This document shows positions 27,908 to 37,398 of a DNA stretch of 64,000 bases, piece after piece. The stretch's first letter is position 1, and each line of letters starts with the position of its first letter. The notes under the pieces are model-generated. The model made no database searches. It was not told the origin of the DNA and saw only the letters and a program-made list of their open reading frames with translations. A program made the translations under genes and the position numbers. This DNA comes from CAKVON01 sp902475665 (GTDB taxonomy: Bacteria; Actinomycetota; Coriobacteriia; Coriobacteriales; Atopobiaceae), in assembly GCA_036321795.1 (NCBI GenBank), contig JAWQCY010000005.1, positions 1 through 64,000 of the forward strand, given 5' to 3'.

Positions 27908-29236
27908 TTACTTACCCTTTTTGGGCGCGGCGTTGGCGAGCCGGATGGTCACGCTCGTGCCTTCGCCAGGCTTGGACATAATCTCAACCCCTGAGCCTAC
28001 ACCATAGAAACGCTCCACCCGCTCGGCAACGTTTCGCAGGGCGATGCCCGTGCCCTTGTCGCTCGCGCGGTCGAAGTCCGAGGGCCCCTCCAGAAGACGC
28101 TTCGCCGTCTCCTCGTCCATGCCCAGGCCGTCATCGGTCACCGCGATGAGGACGTCGTCGCCCTCGGTGGCCACATATGCGTCGATGTACAGGGGTCCCT
28201 CGTCGCGCATGGCATGACGCACCGCGTTCTCCACGATTGGTTGGATCAGGAACGCCGGAACGGGCACGTCCTCGCATCCGGGCTCGACATGGTCATGCGC
28301 GATGATGCGGTCCTCGCCGAAGCGAGCGTACTCGAAGCGCAGGTAGCGCTTGGTCTGCTCGAGCTCGCGGAAGAGCGGGATGCGCGACTCGGAGTTCTCG
28401 AGCGTCTGGCGGTAGAACACCGCGAACTCGCGCAGCAGGTCGCGCGCCTGCATGGGGTCGGTGCGCGTGAGGGCCGCGATCGTGTTGAGCGTGTTAAAGA
28501 GGAAGTGCGGGTTGATCTGGGCCTGCAGCGCCTTGACCTCGGCGCGGGCCGTGAGCTCGGCCTGACGGTCGAGCTCGTCCGCCGAGAACTGCGTGGAGAG
28601 AAGTTCGCCAAGGCCGAAGGCGATGGCCATCTGGGAGCGATCGATGTCGCCGCGGCGACGGTAATAGAACTTGATCGTGCCGACGACCTCGTCGCGAATC
28701 TTGATCGGGACGATGATGCCCGCCGGGATCACGGCCAACCCGAGCTTGCGCTGGGCAAGGGGCAGGTTCGTGGGGACGATGGCCTCGAAGGTGCCAGGCT
28801 CGCCGGTGTCGAGGACCTGGTGGGTGGCCAGGGTGTGAATCTCGCTGCCCACGGGGAAGACCGCGGCATCCTCGCCGACATATCCGGTGACTCGCTTGGT
28901 GTCGGTCATGGCGACCGCCATCGCATGGGTCTCGGGCAGGAGCAGCTCGCAGATGGCCTGACAGTTGTCGGGGGTCAGGCCGCCCTCCACGTGGCTCAGC
29001 GCGCTGGAGACCAGGCGAAGCGTGCGCTCGGTGGCGCTGGTGCGCATCTGTTCGGGCACCACGAGCATGGCGACCCACGCCACGACCACTAGCACCAGGG
29101 TGACGATTGCCATGCCAAGCGCAAACGTGACGTGGGTGCGGAACGACTCGCGTATCGCGATGGCGCACAGCAGCGCGGCCGACGCCAAAGGCGCGACGAT
29201 CAGTCCCTCGTAGTGCTTCTCGATCCAGTCCCTCAC
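27908..29236 (-). CDS. LytS-type sensor histidine kinase
   Basis: 442 residues. Two transmembrane helices near 18-36 and 45-68, a GAF-like sensory segment (about 95-240), then the HisKA-7TM/LytS-type phospho-acceptor motif INPHFLFNTLNTI and a GHKL ATPase domain with PIVENAVRHA (N-box), VTDDGLGM (G1) and KGTGIALRNV (G2). GTG at 29236 overlaps the glycosyltransferase stop as GTGA and has GGAGGGG upstream. It signals to the adjacent LytTR regulator. LytS/LytTR systems usually control envelope or surface-component genes; the signal is unknown. Confidence 0.93.
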   Translation of the reverse strand: MRDWIEKHYEGLIVAPLASAALLCAIAIRESFRTHVTFALGMAIVTLVLVVVAWVAMLVVPEQMRTSATERTLRLVSSALSHVEGGLTPDNCQAICELLLPETHAMAVAMTDTKRVTGYVGEDAAVFPVGSEIHTLATHQVLDTGEPGTFEAIVPTNLPLAQRKLGLAVIPAGIIVPIKIRDEVVGTIKFYYRRRGDIDRSQMAIAFGLGELLSTQFSADELDRQAELTARAEVKALQAQINPHFLFNTLNTIAALTRTDPMQARDLLREFAVFYRQTLENSESRIPLFRELEQTKRYLRFEYARFGEDRIIAHDHVEPGCEDVPVPAFLIQPIVENAVRHAMRDEGPLYIDAYVATEGDDVLIAVTDDGLGMDEETAKRLLEGPSDFDRASDKGTGIALRNVAERVERFYGVGSGVEIMSKPGEGTSVTIRLANAAPKKGK

Positions 29237-30504
29237 AGATCCCCTCCCAGGTTTCCTCCGCCAAGTTCCATCCAGCTGCTCGTCTTCCCAGGCTCGGGTG
29301 CCCTTGGCGTACCGAGCTCGACGAGCCCTCCCGCAAGCTCCTCGTCCTCCCACAGGGTCGCCGCCACACGCCTCCAGGCGGCCATGAGCGGGGCATAGCC
29401 CGTCACGTGCTCGGCCGCGTAGCCCTCGGCGCTCGCCCTGCCCCTCCGCATTATGCGGAGGTAGTCGAGGCGGTCGCGAGAGGCGATCGCGCGCCTGAGC
29501 GCCGTGCGCGCGATGCGTTCGCCCACGTTGGGGCGCAGCCACGGGCCCGGGTAGGGGTCGAGCGACTCCGGCGCGACCTTGGTCGTCTCGATGAGCGTGT
29601 TCGCATGGGCGAGCTTGGCGGCCTCGTAGGTCCAGCGATACGCGTCCTGCATGAAGCGAGACGGGATCGACGGGGTTGGGGGTGGCAGGTGCCGCACGCT
29701 CCAACCCGAGTCAAACCACATGTCGATGCCGCACAGACGCAGATTGATGAGGTAGTCAAGGTCCTCGCCACGCGTGATCCAGGGGTCGAAGGGGACGGTC
29801 GTGAACGCCTCGGCATGCAGGGCCATGCAGCCGCCGCAGCAGACGTTGGAGCGCGTGATTCGCGGGCCCTTCTCGTCAAGCGCCTTTCTCATCCAGGCGT
29901 TGAAGCCCTCGTGCTTGCTCCAGGCGCGGTCGCGCCAGGCAACGTGGTCGCTCGCGTAGGGTGAGCCATCGCGATCGATGAAATAGCCCGTCTTGGCGAC
30001 GATCTTGGTGTTGGCGTGGGACCTCATGCCCAAGCCGTAGACGGCGTCGATGAGAAAGTCGGGGCTTTCCGCCACCTCGTCGTCGTCCATGAACACGACC
30101 ACGTCATGTCCAAGGGCGCATGCGACGAGAAGGCCCATGTTGCGAATCGCACCATAGCCACGAAGCGCCGCGGCCTCCGAGCCGGCCCCACGACCGATCG
30201 AGAGCACGGCTCGCGACACGAGGTCGGCCTCGGGGGAGCCGACCAGCAGGATGTTGAGGCGCGAGTGCTGGCGGCAGATACCCTCCACGCGGGCGCGGGC
30301 GGAGCGCTCGTGGGCGGCGGGCGCCACCAGCAAGACGATGACGCGCATGACGCCACGAACCTTGTCGAGTGAGGCCAGGCAGGTCTCGAGCTCCGGGACA
30401 GGCCTGTCGATGGGGGTCGTGTGGTCGTAGATGCCGCGCTCCCCCAGGGCGCGCGGCGAGTCGTCGGCGTCCCAGTAGGAGGGTATGACGATGACGGGGT
30501 TCAT
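29233..30504 (-). CDS. Family 2-like glycosyltransferase
   Basis: 423 residues, no transmembrane helix. The GT-A features include VIVIPSYWD, a central MDDDE metal-binding motif, an NVCCGGCMALHAEAF acceptor region and TRGEDLDY. The last roughly 150 residues are an Arg-rich helical extension. It opens the operon with the kinase, LytTR regulator and phosphodiesterase and overlaps the kinase start by four bases, so sugar transfer and signalling genes are co-expressed. Donor and acceptor are unknown; a cell-surface glycan is likely. Confidence 0.8.
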   Translation of the reverse strand: MNPVIVIPSYWDADDSPRALGERGIYDHTTPIDRPVPELETCLASLDKVRGVMRVIVLLVAPAAHERSARARVEGICRQHSRLNILLVGSPEADLVSRAVLSIGRGAGSEAAALRGYGAIRNMGLLVACALGHDVVVFMDDDEVAESPDFLIDAVYGLGMRSHANTKIVAKTGYFIDRDGSPYASDHVAWRDRAWSKHEGFNAWMRKALDEKGPRITRSNVCCGGCMALHAEAFTTVPFDPWITRGEDLDYLINLRLCGIDMWFDSGWSVRHLPPPTPSIPSRFMQDAYRWTYEAAKLAHANTLIETTKVAPESLDPYPGPWLRPNVGERIARTALRRAIASRDRLDYLRIMRRGRASAEGYAAEHVTGYAPLMAAWRRVAATLWEDEELAGGLVELGTPRAPEPGKTSSWMELGGGNLGGDL

Positions 30505-30647
30505 CGTGGCGCTCCGACGGGTCGAATGATGGTCTGCTCCCGGCGGCGTCCTCGCGTCGGCGGTGCATTCCCCATTTTAACCCGCCGGACACATTGCGCG
30601 TGCCCGCATGCACGACACGTGACGGCGCGCCTGACCCGCGTGCGGGG

Positions 30648-31361
30648 CTACGCGCGAGAAGTGCCGCGCGCCTTCTCCATCAGGCGTGCGTAACCGCCGG
30701 CAAAGCGCTCGGACTTCTCGCCAGGCGCGTCGCTCGCGACCACGACGCCATGCTCGTCGGAGACGAGAAACGCCTCGTCGTAGGCGGCGGCACCCGCGAT
30801 TACGGAGTCGACGAGGCCCTCCTCGCGCACGACGGGGATGCCAAGCGTGGCGGCGAGGTCGCCGATCAGGCTCGTGACACCCGATGCCGTCGAGTCGGCG
30901 GCGGTGCCACAGGCGAGCGTACCGCCACGCACCAGCCAAAGCGTCTCGGGCGCGACGCCCGTCTCGGTCGCCTCGACCTGCGAGCGCCGGGCTCGCTCGG
31001 CGAGGGACGAGACGGACGTCGCGAGAGGCGCCTCGTAGGGACCACAGCTCATGGCCGCGCGACCGGAGTCGTCGACGACGAGCATGAGCACGCCGTCGGG
31101 GTCGCGACGCGTGCCGTCGGCCAGGGTCCACTCGATGTGTTGCTTGGCCCACGCGACCAGCTGGGTCGAGACGGGCACGCCGCCCAGGCTGCGCGCGGCG
31201 AGGGCGCGCAGGTGCCTGTTGGCCATGGGCAGCATGCCCCCGGAGAGCCTCCAGCGGCACACCAGCGCGGGCGTGCCAAGCTCGAAGCCCTCCTGCTCGG
31301 CGGCGATTCGCGCGTCGCCGTCGACCCTGTCGCGGACGTCGCCCGCGTTGTTGTCCTGCAT
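30648..31361 (-). CDS. Class IV aminotransferase-like protein (degenerate)
   Basis: 237 residues. The second half resembles the small domain of branched-chain aminotransferases and aminodeoxychorismate lyases (LWLVRGGTLACGTAADSTASGVT, LGIPVVREEG, AAAYDEAFLVSDEHGVV). The first half is weakly conserved and a PLP lysine cannot be placed with confidence. ATG at 31361 lies 21 bases past the purH stop, so it is second in the purH operon. Its C-terminal codons and stop overlap a GAGAAGTGCCG near-match. It may be inactive or have diverged function. Confidence 0.5.
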   Translation of the reverse strand: MQDNNAGDVRDRVDGDARIAAEQEGFELGTPALVCRWRLSGGMLPMANRHLRALAARSLGGVPVSTQLVAWAKQHIEWTLADGTRRDPDGVLMLVVDDSGRAAMSCGPYEAPLATSVSSLAERARRSQVEATETGVAPETLWLVRGGTLACGTAADSTASGVTSLIGDLAATLGIPVVREEGLVDSVIAGAAAYDEAFLVSDEHGVVVASDAPGEKSERFAGGYARLMEKARGTSRA

Positions 31362-31382
31362 GTGAGCCGTCCTTCTCTGTAG

Positions 31383-32984
31383 CTAGTGGCGGAAGTGCCT
31401 GGTGCCGGTGAACACCATCGCGATGCCGTGCTCGTCGCAGGCGGCGATGGACTCCTCGTCGCGGATGGAGCCGCCAGGCTGGATGATCGCGGTGATGCCG
31501 TGCTCGGCGAGGACGTCGACGTCATCGCGGAACGGCAGGAAGGCGTCGGACGCGGCGACCAGGCCCTCGGTCGAGGTGCCCATGCGCTCGCACGCGGCCT
31601 CGGCGCGCTCGCAGGCGATGCGGGCGGAGTCGGTGCGGTTGGGCTGGCCGGGGCCCATGCCGATGCCGGCACGACCCTTGGCGACGAGGATGGCGTTGGA
31701 CTTGACGGCCTTGCAGACGCGCCAGGCAAACAGCAGGTCGTCCATCTCGGCGTCGGTCGGCTGGCGCTTGGTCGGGACCGTGAAGGTCGCGGGGTCCTCG
31801 CTCACGTGGTCGATGTCCTGCACGAGGACGCCGCCGTCGACGGTGCGGACCTCGTGGCCGATCGTGCGGTCGACGCCGCCGGTGGCCAGGACGCGCATGT
31901 TCTTGCGCTTGGAGAGGCGCTCGAGGGCCTCGGGGGTGTAGCTCGGGGCGATCATGACCTCGACGAACTGCTTGTTGACGTCGGCGAAGTGCTCGCACAG
32001 CGACAGGGGCACCTCGCGGTTGACGGCGATGATGCCGCCATAGGCGGAGATGGGGTCGCAGGCGAAGGCGCGGTCGTAGGCCTCGGTGACGTTGTCGGCA
32101 GTGGCAGAGCCGCAGGGGTTCTGGTGCTTGAGGATGACGACGGCGGGGTCGTCGAGCTCGCGGACGGCGGCCCAGGCGGCGTCGGCGTCGAGCAGGTTGT
32201 TGTAGGAGAGCGGCTTGCCCTGGAGCTGCTTGGCGCGGGCGAGCGAGTGCTCGGGAGCGTCGGGGCTGACGTAGAAGGCGGCAGCCTGCTGCGGGTTCTC
32301 GCCGTAGCGAAGGTCCTGCTCCTTGGTGGCGGTCAGGACGAACTTCTCGGGGAACTCGCTCGCAGGCTCGTCGGCGGCCTTGGCGGCCTGCTCGCCCAAC
32401 CAGGCGGCGATGGCGGTGTCGTAGGCGGCGGTGGTCTGGTAGACCTTCAGCTGCAGGCGACGACGGGTCTGCGGCAGGGTGGCGCCGTCGTTGGCGCGCA
32501 TCTCGGCCAGGACGGTGTCGTAGTCGGCAGGGTCGCTGACGACGGTCACGCTGTCGGCGTTCTTGGCGGCCGAGCGCAGCATGGAGGGACCGCCGATGTC
32601 GATGTGCTCGATGGCGTCCGCGAAGGTGACGTCGGGCTTGGCGACGGTCTTCTCGAACTCGTACAGGTTGACGACCACGAGGTCGATCATGCCGATGCCG
32701 TGCTCGGCGGCCTCGGCCATGTGCTTCTCGTCATCGCGGCGGGCAAGAAGACCGCCGTGCACCTTGGGGTGCAGGGTCTTGACGCGACCGTCCATCATCT
32801 CGGGGAACCCCGTGTACTGCTCGATGGGGACGACGTTGACGCCGGCCTCGGACAGCACGCGAGCCGTTCCGCCGGTGGAGATCACCTCGACGCCAAACTC
32901 GTCCTCGAGCGTCTTGACGAACTCGACGACGCCGGTCTTGTCGGTGACCGAGACGAGCGCGCGCTTGATGGGACCCTGTGCCAT
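31383..32984 (-). CDS. purH: Bifunctional IMP cyclohydrolase / AICAR formyltransferase
   Basis: Catalyses the last two steps of IMP synthesis. 533 residues: the N-terminal MGS-like cyclohydrolase domain (RALVSVTDKTGVVEF, STGGTARVLSEAG, GFPEMMDGRVKTLHPKVHGG, NIDIGGPSMLRSAAKN-type segment) and the C-terminal formyltransferase domain (LRYGENPQQAAAFY, LSYNNLLDADAAW, LKHQNPCG, VDVLAEHGITAIIQPGGS). ATG at 32984 has AGGAGG upstream. purC and purB lie elsewhere in the window, so purine genes are dispersed. Confidence 0.97.
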   Translation of the reverse strand: MAQGPIKRALVSVTDKTGVVEFVKTLEDEFGVEVISTGGTARVLSEAGVNVVPIEQYTGFPEMMDGRVKTLHPKVHGGLLARRDDEKHMAEAAEHGIGMIDLVVVNLYEFEKTVAKPDVTFADAIEHIDIGGPSMLRSAAKNADSVTVVSDPADYDTVLAEMRANDGATLPQTRRRLQLKVYQTTAAYDTAIAAWLGEQAAKAADEPASEFPEKFVLTATKEQDLRYGENPQQAAAFYVSPDAPEHSLARAKQLQGKPLSYNNLLDADAAWAAVRELDDPAVVILKHQNPCGSATADNVTEAYDRAFACDPISAYGGIIAVNREVPLSLCEHFADVNKQFVEVMIAPSYTPEALERLSKRKNMRVLATGGVDRTIGHEVRTVDGGVLVQDIDHVSEDPATFTVPTKRQPTDAEMDDLLFAWRVCKAVKSNAILVAKGRAGIGMGPGQPNRTDSARIACERAEAACERMGTSTEGLVAASDAFLPFRDDVDVLAEHGITAIIQPGGSIRDEESIAACDEHGIAMVFTGTRHFRH

Positions 32985-33125
32985 GTAGCCTCCTCGTATG
33001 AGTTTCGACAAACCGCCGCGCGCAGGACAACCCACACGCGGCACACACATACAAGATAGCGCACCATAGGGCTGCTGACCTCCCCTAAGATGGTCATATC
33101 GGACAACGACACGAGCGGAGGACAA

Positions 33126-33785
33126 ATGGCCCCCAACACTGCAACTGCCGAGAAGGACGGCGTGGTGCTGCGACCGTTTTGCGAGGATGACTTCGAGCCC
33201 ATGGTTCGGCTCGTGGCCACGCTTTGGCACGACGGCTGCTCCACCGCCTCTGGTGCCCTTACGAGCGCCCGGCAGGAGCTGTCGTACCACCTGAGCCACG
33301 CCGGGCGTGCCATGGCCGCGGTCGACACGGCCGACAACGACCGCATCATTGGCATGGCCTTGGTAAACGGGGAGCCTGACGACAGGCGTTGGGCGCGCAT
33401 CTCCGAGAAGATCTGGGCAGACGTCGCCGGCGACGACACCTACGGCGGCGACGTCGCCGAGTCGCGCGAGCTTTGCGCCGCCGAGGCCGCCCTCATGGCC
33501 GAGGCGCTTGCGGCCGACCCCTCACCCCACGAGATCGGCCAGCTCCAGCTACTGATTGTTGATCCCGCCGCCCAGGGCCGCCACGTCGGCTCGCGCCTCA
33601 TGCGCGACGCCTTGGACAGCCTGGCCAAGGCGGGCCACACGCGCTATCGCCTCTCGACGGACGATGCCTGCAACGTCGGCTTCTACGAGCACATCGGCCT
33701 GCGCCGCGTCGCCTCGGCACCCACCCAGGTCATTGGCGAGAAGGGCCTGCCCCTGAACATCTACGTATTCGAGGGCGACCTGTAG
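33126..33785 (+). CDS. GNAT-family N-acetyltransferase
   Basis: 219 residues. The acetyl-CoA-binding motif A is near residues 138-165 (LQLLIVDPAAQGRHVGSRLM), and motif B follows as STDDACNVGFYEHIGLRRV. The N-terminal half is variable. ATG at 33126 has GGAGGA upstream. Residues 8-10 (AEK) are encoded by the recurrent element, in a leader before the folded domain. The acceptor substrate is unknown. It diverges from purH and converges on arcC. Confidence 0.85.
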   Translation: MAPNTATAEKDGVVLRPFCEDDFEPMVRLVATLWHDGCSTASGALTSARQELSYHLSHAGRAMAAVDTADNDRIIGMALVNGEPDDRRWARISEKIWADVAGDDTYGGDVAESRELCAAEAALMAEALAADPSPHEIGQLQLLIVDPAAQGRHVGSRLMRDALDSLAKAGHTRYRLSTDDACNVGFYEHIGLRRVASAPTQVIGEKGLPLNIYVFEGDL

Positions 33786-33829
33786 GCTCTCACGCACGGC
33801 GCGACGAGGCGCTCTACCCACAGAAAGGT

Positions 33830-33862
33830 GAAGGGGCCCACCGTGACCAGGCAGGCCCCTTC
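33830..33862. terminator. Hairpin between convergent GNAT and arcC genes
   Basis: Perfect nine-bp stem (GAAGGGGCC with GGCCCCTTC) around a 15-base loop. No strong T-run on either side, so a weak bidirectional terminator is likely. Confidence 0.55.
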
Positions 33863-33912
33863 GGAGAGGGAGTAACGCGGGGGGAGGATCCGCGTGCGGA
33901 GGAAAAATCTAT

Positions 33913-34875
33913 TTACTCGTGGATGCGGGTGCCGGACAGGCCAGCCATGGCCTCGGCAGCCTTCTCCAGGGAGCCGATGATGCAGACGCGGCCGGGGCGG
34001 CTCTCGGCGAACTTGACGGCGGCACGGACCTTGGGCTCCATGGAACCCTTGCCGAACTGGCCCTGCTCCAGGTACTGCTTGGCCTCGGCGACGGTGATGT
34101 CCTCGAGATCCTTCTGGTCGGGCTTGCCGAAGTTGATGGCGACGTGGTCGACGGCGGTCAGCAGGACCAGCATGTCGGCGTGGCAGTCCTCGGCGAGGAG
34201 CTCGCCGCCCATGTCCTTGTCGATGACGGCGGCGATGCCACGGTAGGCGCCCTTGTCGTCGTAGTTGCGGACGACGGGGATGCCGCCGCCACCGCAGGCG
34301 ATGACGATGAACTCGTTGTCGAGCAGGTTGAGGATCGACTCGTACTCGACGATCTTCTTGGGCTCGGGGCTGGCGACGACGCGGCGGTAGCCACGGCCGG
34401 AGTCCTCGACGAAGGTCATCTCGGGGTGGGCGGCCTGCTCAGCGTCGGCCTCCTCCTTGGAGAGGAACTGGCCGATGGGCTTGGTGGGGTTGGCGAACGC
34501 GGGGTCGTCGGGGTCAACCTCGATCTGGGTGACGACGGAGGCGACGTGCCAACGCTTGTAGGACTTGTGCATCGCGGCACCGATGGCCTGCTGCAGGTGG
34601 TAGCCGATGTAGCCCTGGCTCATGGCACCGCACTCGGGCAGGTCCATGGCGGGGACGGACTCGTCCTCGGCGTGGGCGAGAGCGAAGGACTTCTGGATCA
34701 TGCCGACCTGCGGGCCGTTGCCGTGGGTGATGATGATCTCGTTGCCCTGCTCGATGACCTTGAGCAGCGTGGGGGCAGCCTCGCGGACGCGAGCGATCTG
34801 CTCCTCAGGGGTGTTGCCGAGGGCGTTGCCGCCGAGGGCGATAACAACACGGTTGGGCTTGGTGGCGTTGGCCAT
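33913..34875 (-). CDS. arcC: Carbamate kinase
   Basis: Makes ATP from carbamoyl phosphate in arginine or agmatine fermentation. 320 residues, full length: VIALGGNALG, THGNGPQVG, GAMSQGYIGYHLQQ, SGRGYRRVVASPEP, IACGGGGIPVV, IDKDMGGELLAED, TAVDHVAINFGKP and GSMEPKVRAA. ATG at 34875 has GGAGGAG upstream. It stands alone: arginine deiminase and ornithine carbamoyltransferase genes are not adjacent. A 385-base AT-rich upstream region suggests separate regulation. Confidence 0.96.
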   Translation of the reverse strand: MANATKPNRVVIALGGNALGNTPEEQIARVREAAPTLLKVIEQGNEIIITHGNGPQVGMIQKSFALAHAEDESVPAMDLPECGAMSQGYIGYHLQQAIGAAMHKSYKRWHVASVVTQIEVDPDDPAFANPTKPIGQFLSKEEADAEQAAHPEMTFVEDSGRGYRRVVASPEPKKIVEYESILNLLDNEFIVIACGGGGIPVVRNYDDKGAYRGIAAVIDKDMGGELLAEDCHADMLVLLTAVDHVAINFGKPDQKDLEDITVAEAKQYLEQGQFGKGSMEPKVRAAVKFAESRPGRVCIIGSLEKAAEAMAGLSGTRIHE

Positions 34876-35166
34876 GGTGTCTCCTCCGTTTGAATGACTT
34901 TCGCCCACACGACCGAGGGTCGCGCGGGCGTCGTTCACTGCCTTACGTGAATGCATAGTAACCCGTATGGAATCGACCAAAAATGGACATTCTATGCACG
35001 GTGCCGAACGGTAGCGATTTTCTCATGAGAGGTATTCACTCGTGGTTTCGGCAGCGTTTCACGCCATTTACCGACATGGGGTTTCATTTTGCATCTTTAT
35101 GCCAATTACACGAATTATTGGATATTAATCGACACTATCCATGCTTCATGCATATTAGGCGCAAAA
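34876..35166. other. AT-rich intergenic region upstream of arcC
   Basis: About 290 bases, AT-rich especially at 35010-35160, expected to hold the leftward promoter of arcC. No conserved ORF or RNA was recognised; short open frames in it lack ribosome sites and coding character. Confidence 0.5.
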
Positions 35167-35198
35167 CGGCACCCCGCAGCCTATGCCACGGAGTGCCG
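35167..35198 (-). terminator. Terminator after the DUF2207 gene
   Basis: Ten-bp stem CGGCACCCCG/CGGAGTGCCG (one G-U), followed on the minus strand by TTTTGC. A TGCCGAGAAG copy (35210-35219) lies between it and the stop codon. Confidence 0.7.
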
Positions 35199-35209
35199 AT
35201 TTCCCTTAC

Positions 35210-35219
35210 TGCCGAGAAG
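35210..35219 (+). repeat. TGCCGAGAAG element, intergenic copy
   Basis: Exact core copy between the DUF2207 stop and its terminator; in the sense direction of that gene it reads CTTCTCGGCA. Confidence 0.65.
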
Positions 35220-35260
35220 TACCTCTCGCCAGCGGCCTATGCAAAACCCGTACAGCAGGG

Positions 35261-37246
35261 CTAGAAGGCGCCGCCGCCACCGCCACCGCCAAAGCCGCCT
35301 CCTCCGCCACCGGAGAATCCACCGCCTCCGCCAGACGAGGAGCTGTCGCTCGAGGAGGCGAGCTCGGATGCGTTGATCAGGGCCGCGGACTCATAGGTTT
35401 CGGTAAAGGCCCGCGCTGGGGGGCGCATGTCACCGTAGCCGTAGCACCAGTAATAGGCGGGCAGGAAGGCCTCGTTCTCCAAAAGCTCGGGCATGGCCAC
35501 ACGCAACTGCTTGATCACCTCGTCCGAGACCCCAAGGACGACAGCCATGACCAGCAGCTTGTTCCACAGGACCACGTCGGACGGCACCGCCTCCTTCAGA
35601 CGGGTAAAGTCGCACAGCCACCTGCGCAGCGCCTTGAGCTTGGCCATGACCTCGATTGCCTCACGCGAGAGCGGGCGCATCTTCACTCCCAGCACGATGC
35701 TCAGGGCGCCGCATAAGCCACCCGCCACAATAACGGCCACGCTTGCGCCGGAGCCAAGCACGAGCAGGCCAACCAGGCCAAGCGCGACGCCAACGAGGAT
35801 GGCGAGGGCTCCCGCGACAAACGCCCTCGCGCGGGCCGAGCCGTCCACGTCCGTCGTATAGCCAGTTGCCTCGAGCCTGCCCTCGACGACGCCCTTCCAG
35901 CTCTCCATCGCGTTGGAATAGGTCGAGGGGCGGTCTTCGGCGACCTTCTCGAGCTTGCCAAAGACGAGCGACCTGTTGCCATCGGCGTCCATCGAGGAAC
36001 GGCCCGTCAGGGGCGCGATGGTGGTGAACAGGAAATCGAGGGTCTTCTTGTCGATCGGGTCGGTCACGGCGTCAGCCCTTGAGGTCCGTGTGACGCGATA
36101 GTCGTTCTTCTTGCCACCAAGGAGCCTCTTGTCCTTACGCTTGCGCTTTGCCGTGGAGTCGTCTTTGGTCTGGACCACGTCGAGCGAGATGGCTCTCTGG
36201 TCGGACAGGCTCATCAGGGTCGCCGTAAACTCCTTGCCCTCGGGGGTGCCGTTGCCGTTGTACAGCGCACCCAGCACTGCGGGGTGGTCGTCGGTCGGCA
36301 CGTCGCGGAAGTACTCGTCGTCAAACTGAGCCCTGTGGCTGTCCTTGTATTTCTTGAGGGAGAGAAGCGCTACGGCCAGGCACACGATCGGCACGGCGAT
36401 GCCCACGCCGTTAACGCCACCGACGAGGATTCGGGCCCGGGCGCGCTTGGCGTTTGCCTCCTCGGCCCAGTTCTTCTCCTCGGACATGATCCTGTCCAGT
36501 CGACTGTCGGACGACGGCGTCATCTCGCTGAGCCATTCGACCGGGAAGCAGATCCTGGCTTCGGCAAACTCCTCGGTACCAACCAAGGGGACGGTGAAGG
36601 TTGCCCCGTCGTCGTTGACCGTGACCTCGCCGTTTAGTGGGCCATGCGCCCAGGCGCGCACCTTGCCCGACTCGCCGTCGGGCACCGGCAGCGTCACCGT
36701 GCAGGCGACGTCGCCGGACGGGACGTCCCACCCATCGGAGACGAACTTCCAGTACAGCTCGCCGGTGTCGGCCCATGCCGACGTCACGCCGGAAATCCTG
36801 TACTTGACGCGGAACACCGCGACCGAGTCCTCCTGATTCGAGAAGAGCTTGATCTCCAGTGCGCCGCCGTCAATCTCGTACGTCTGGTAGCTGCCGGACC
36901 TCTCGGAGTCGTCATGGCTGAAGGCGGCGAACCCGCCCTCATCCGCCAGCCCGCACTCCAGCACGTCAACGGTCACATCACGCCCGTTGTAGGTGCCCTG
37001 CGGGATATCCCAGTAGACGCCGTGGTAGCTGCCGTCAAAGTCGAACGTCCTGCTTTCGGTGACGACCATGCTGCCGTCAGGGGCAACGTCCGCGTCAATC
37101 CTGACGGAATCGATGCTGTAGTCGGCTAGCGCGGGTGCGGGCGCCGCCACCAGCGCCGCCGCCAAAGCCAGGGCAAATGCCAGGGTCGAGAGAGCCGCCG
37201 CGCCAAGACGCGCGACGGGACCCTTTTGCGTGTTGGGGGCCTTCAT
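35261..37246 (-). CDS. DUF2207-family membrane protein
   Basis: 661 residues. Signal peptide 1-41 (AALVAAPAPALA), a large extracytoplasmic DUF2207 domain beginning YSIDSVRIDADVAPDGSM with ESRTFDFDGSYHGVYWDIP, a transmembrane helix near 270-290, a cytoplasmic segment with VPTDDHPAVLGALYNG, two more helices near 465-510, and a tail of Gly with Ser and Phe at the end. This is the usual DUF2207 plan. Function is unknown; the Gly-rich tail is cytoplasmic and likely disordered. ATG at 37246 has an AGGAC-type site. It is divergent from the GluQ-type gene. Confidence 0.87.
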   Translation of the reverse strand: MKAPNTQKGPVARLGAAALSTLAFALALAAALVAAPAPALADYSIDSVRIDADVAPDGSMVVTESRTFDFDGSYHGVYWDIPQGTYNGRDVTVDVLECGLADEGGFAAFSHDDSERSGSYQTYEIDGGALEIKLFSNQEDSVAVFRVKYRISGVTSAWADTGELYWKFVSDGWDVPSGDVACTVTLPVPDGESGKVRAWAHGPLNGEVTVNDDGATFTVPLVGTEEFAEARICFPVEWLSEMTPSSDSRLDRIMSEEKNWAEEANAKRARARILVGGVNGVGIAVPIVCLAVALLSLKKYKDSHRAQFDDEYFRDVPTDDHPAVLGALYNGNGTPEGKEFTATLMSLSDQRAISLDVVQTKDDSTAKRKRKDKRLLGGKKNDYRVTRTSRADAVTDPIDKKTLDFLFTTIAPLTGRSSMDADGNRSLVFGKLEKVAEDRPSTYSNAMESWKGVVEGRLEATGYTTDVDGSARARAFVAGALAILVGVALGLVGLLVLGSGASVAVIVAGGLCGALSIVLGVKMRPLSREAIEVMAKLKALRRWLCDFTRLKEAVPSDVVLWNKLLVMAVVLGVSDEVIKQLRVAMPELLENEAFLPAYYWCYGYGDMRPPARAFTETYESAALINASELASSSDSSSSGGGGGFSGGGGGGFGGGGGGGAF

Positions 37247-37398
37247 GGGAAGTCCTCTCGTCAGATGGCCGAGTCAAAGCCTTACTTGTCAGCCATTATC
37301 CCCCGATGCGACCGACGTCCGCCATAGGACGGGCACCACGCGACCGAGCAGTCTCGCGCGACATCCGCACCGGGGCCTCCTGCGCTACCATTCGACGC

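Noticed and set aside
34983..35264. Possible small gene in the AT-rich region upstream of arcC
   Set aside because: No ribosome site, no recognised similarity, composition unlike coding sequence here, and it runs through a terminator hairpin.
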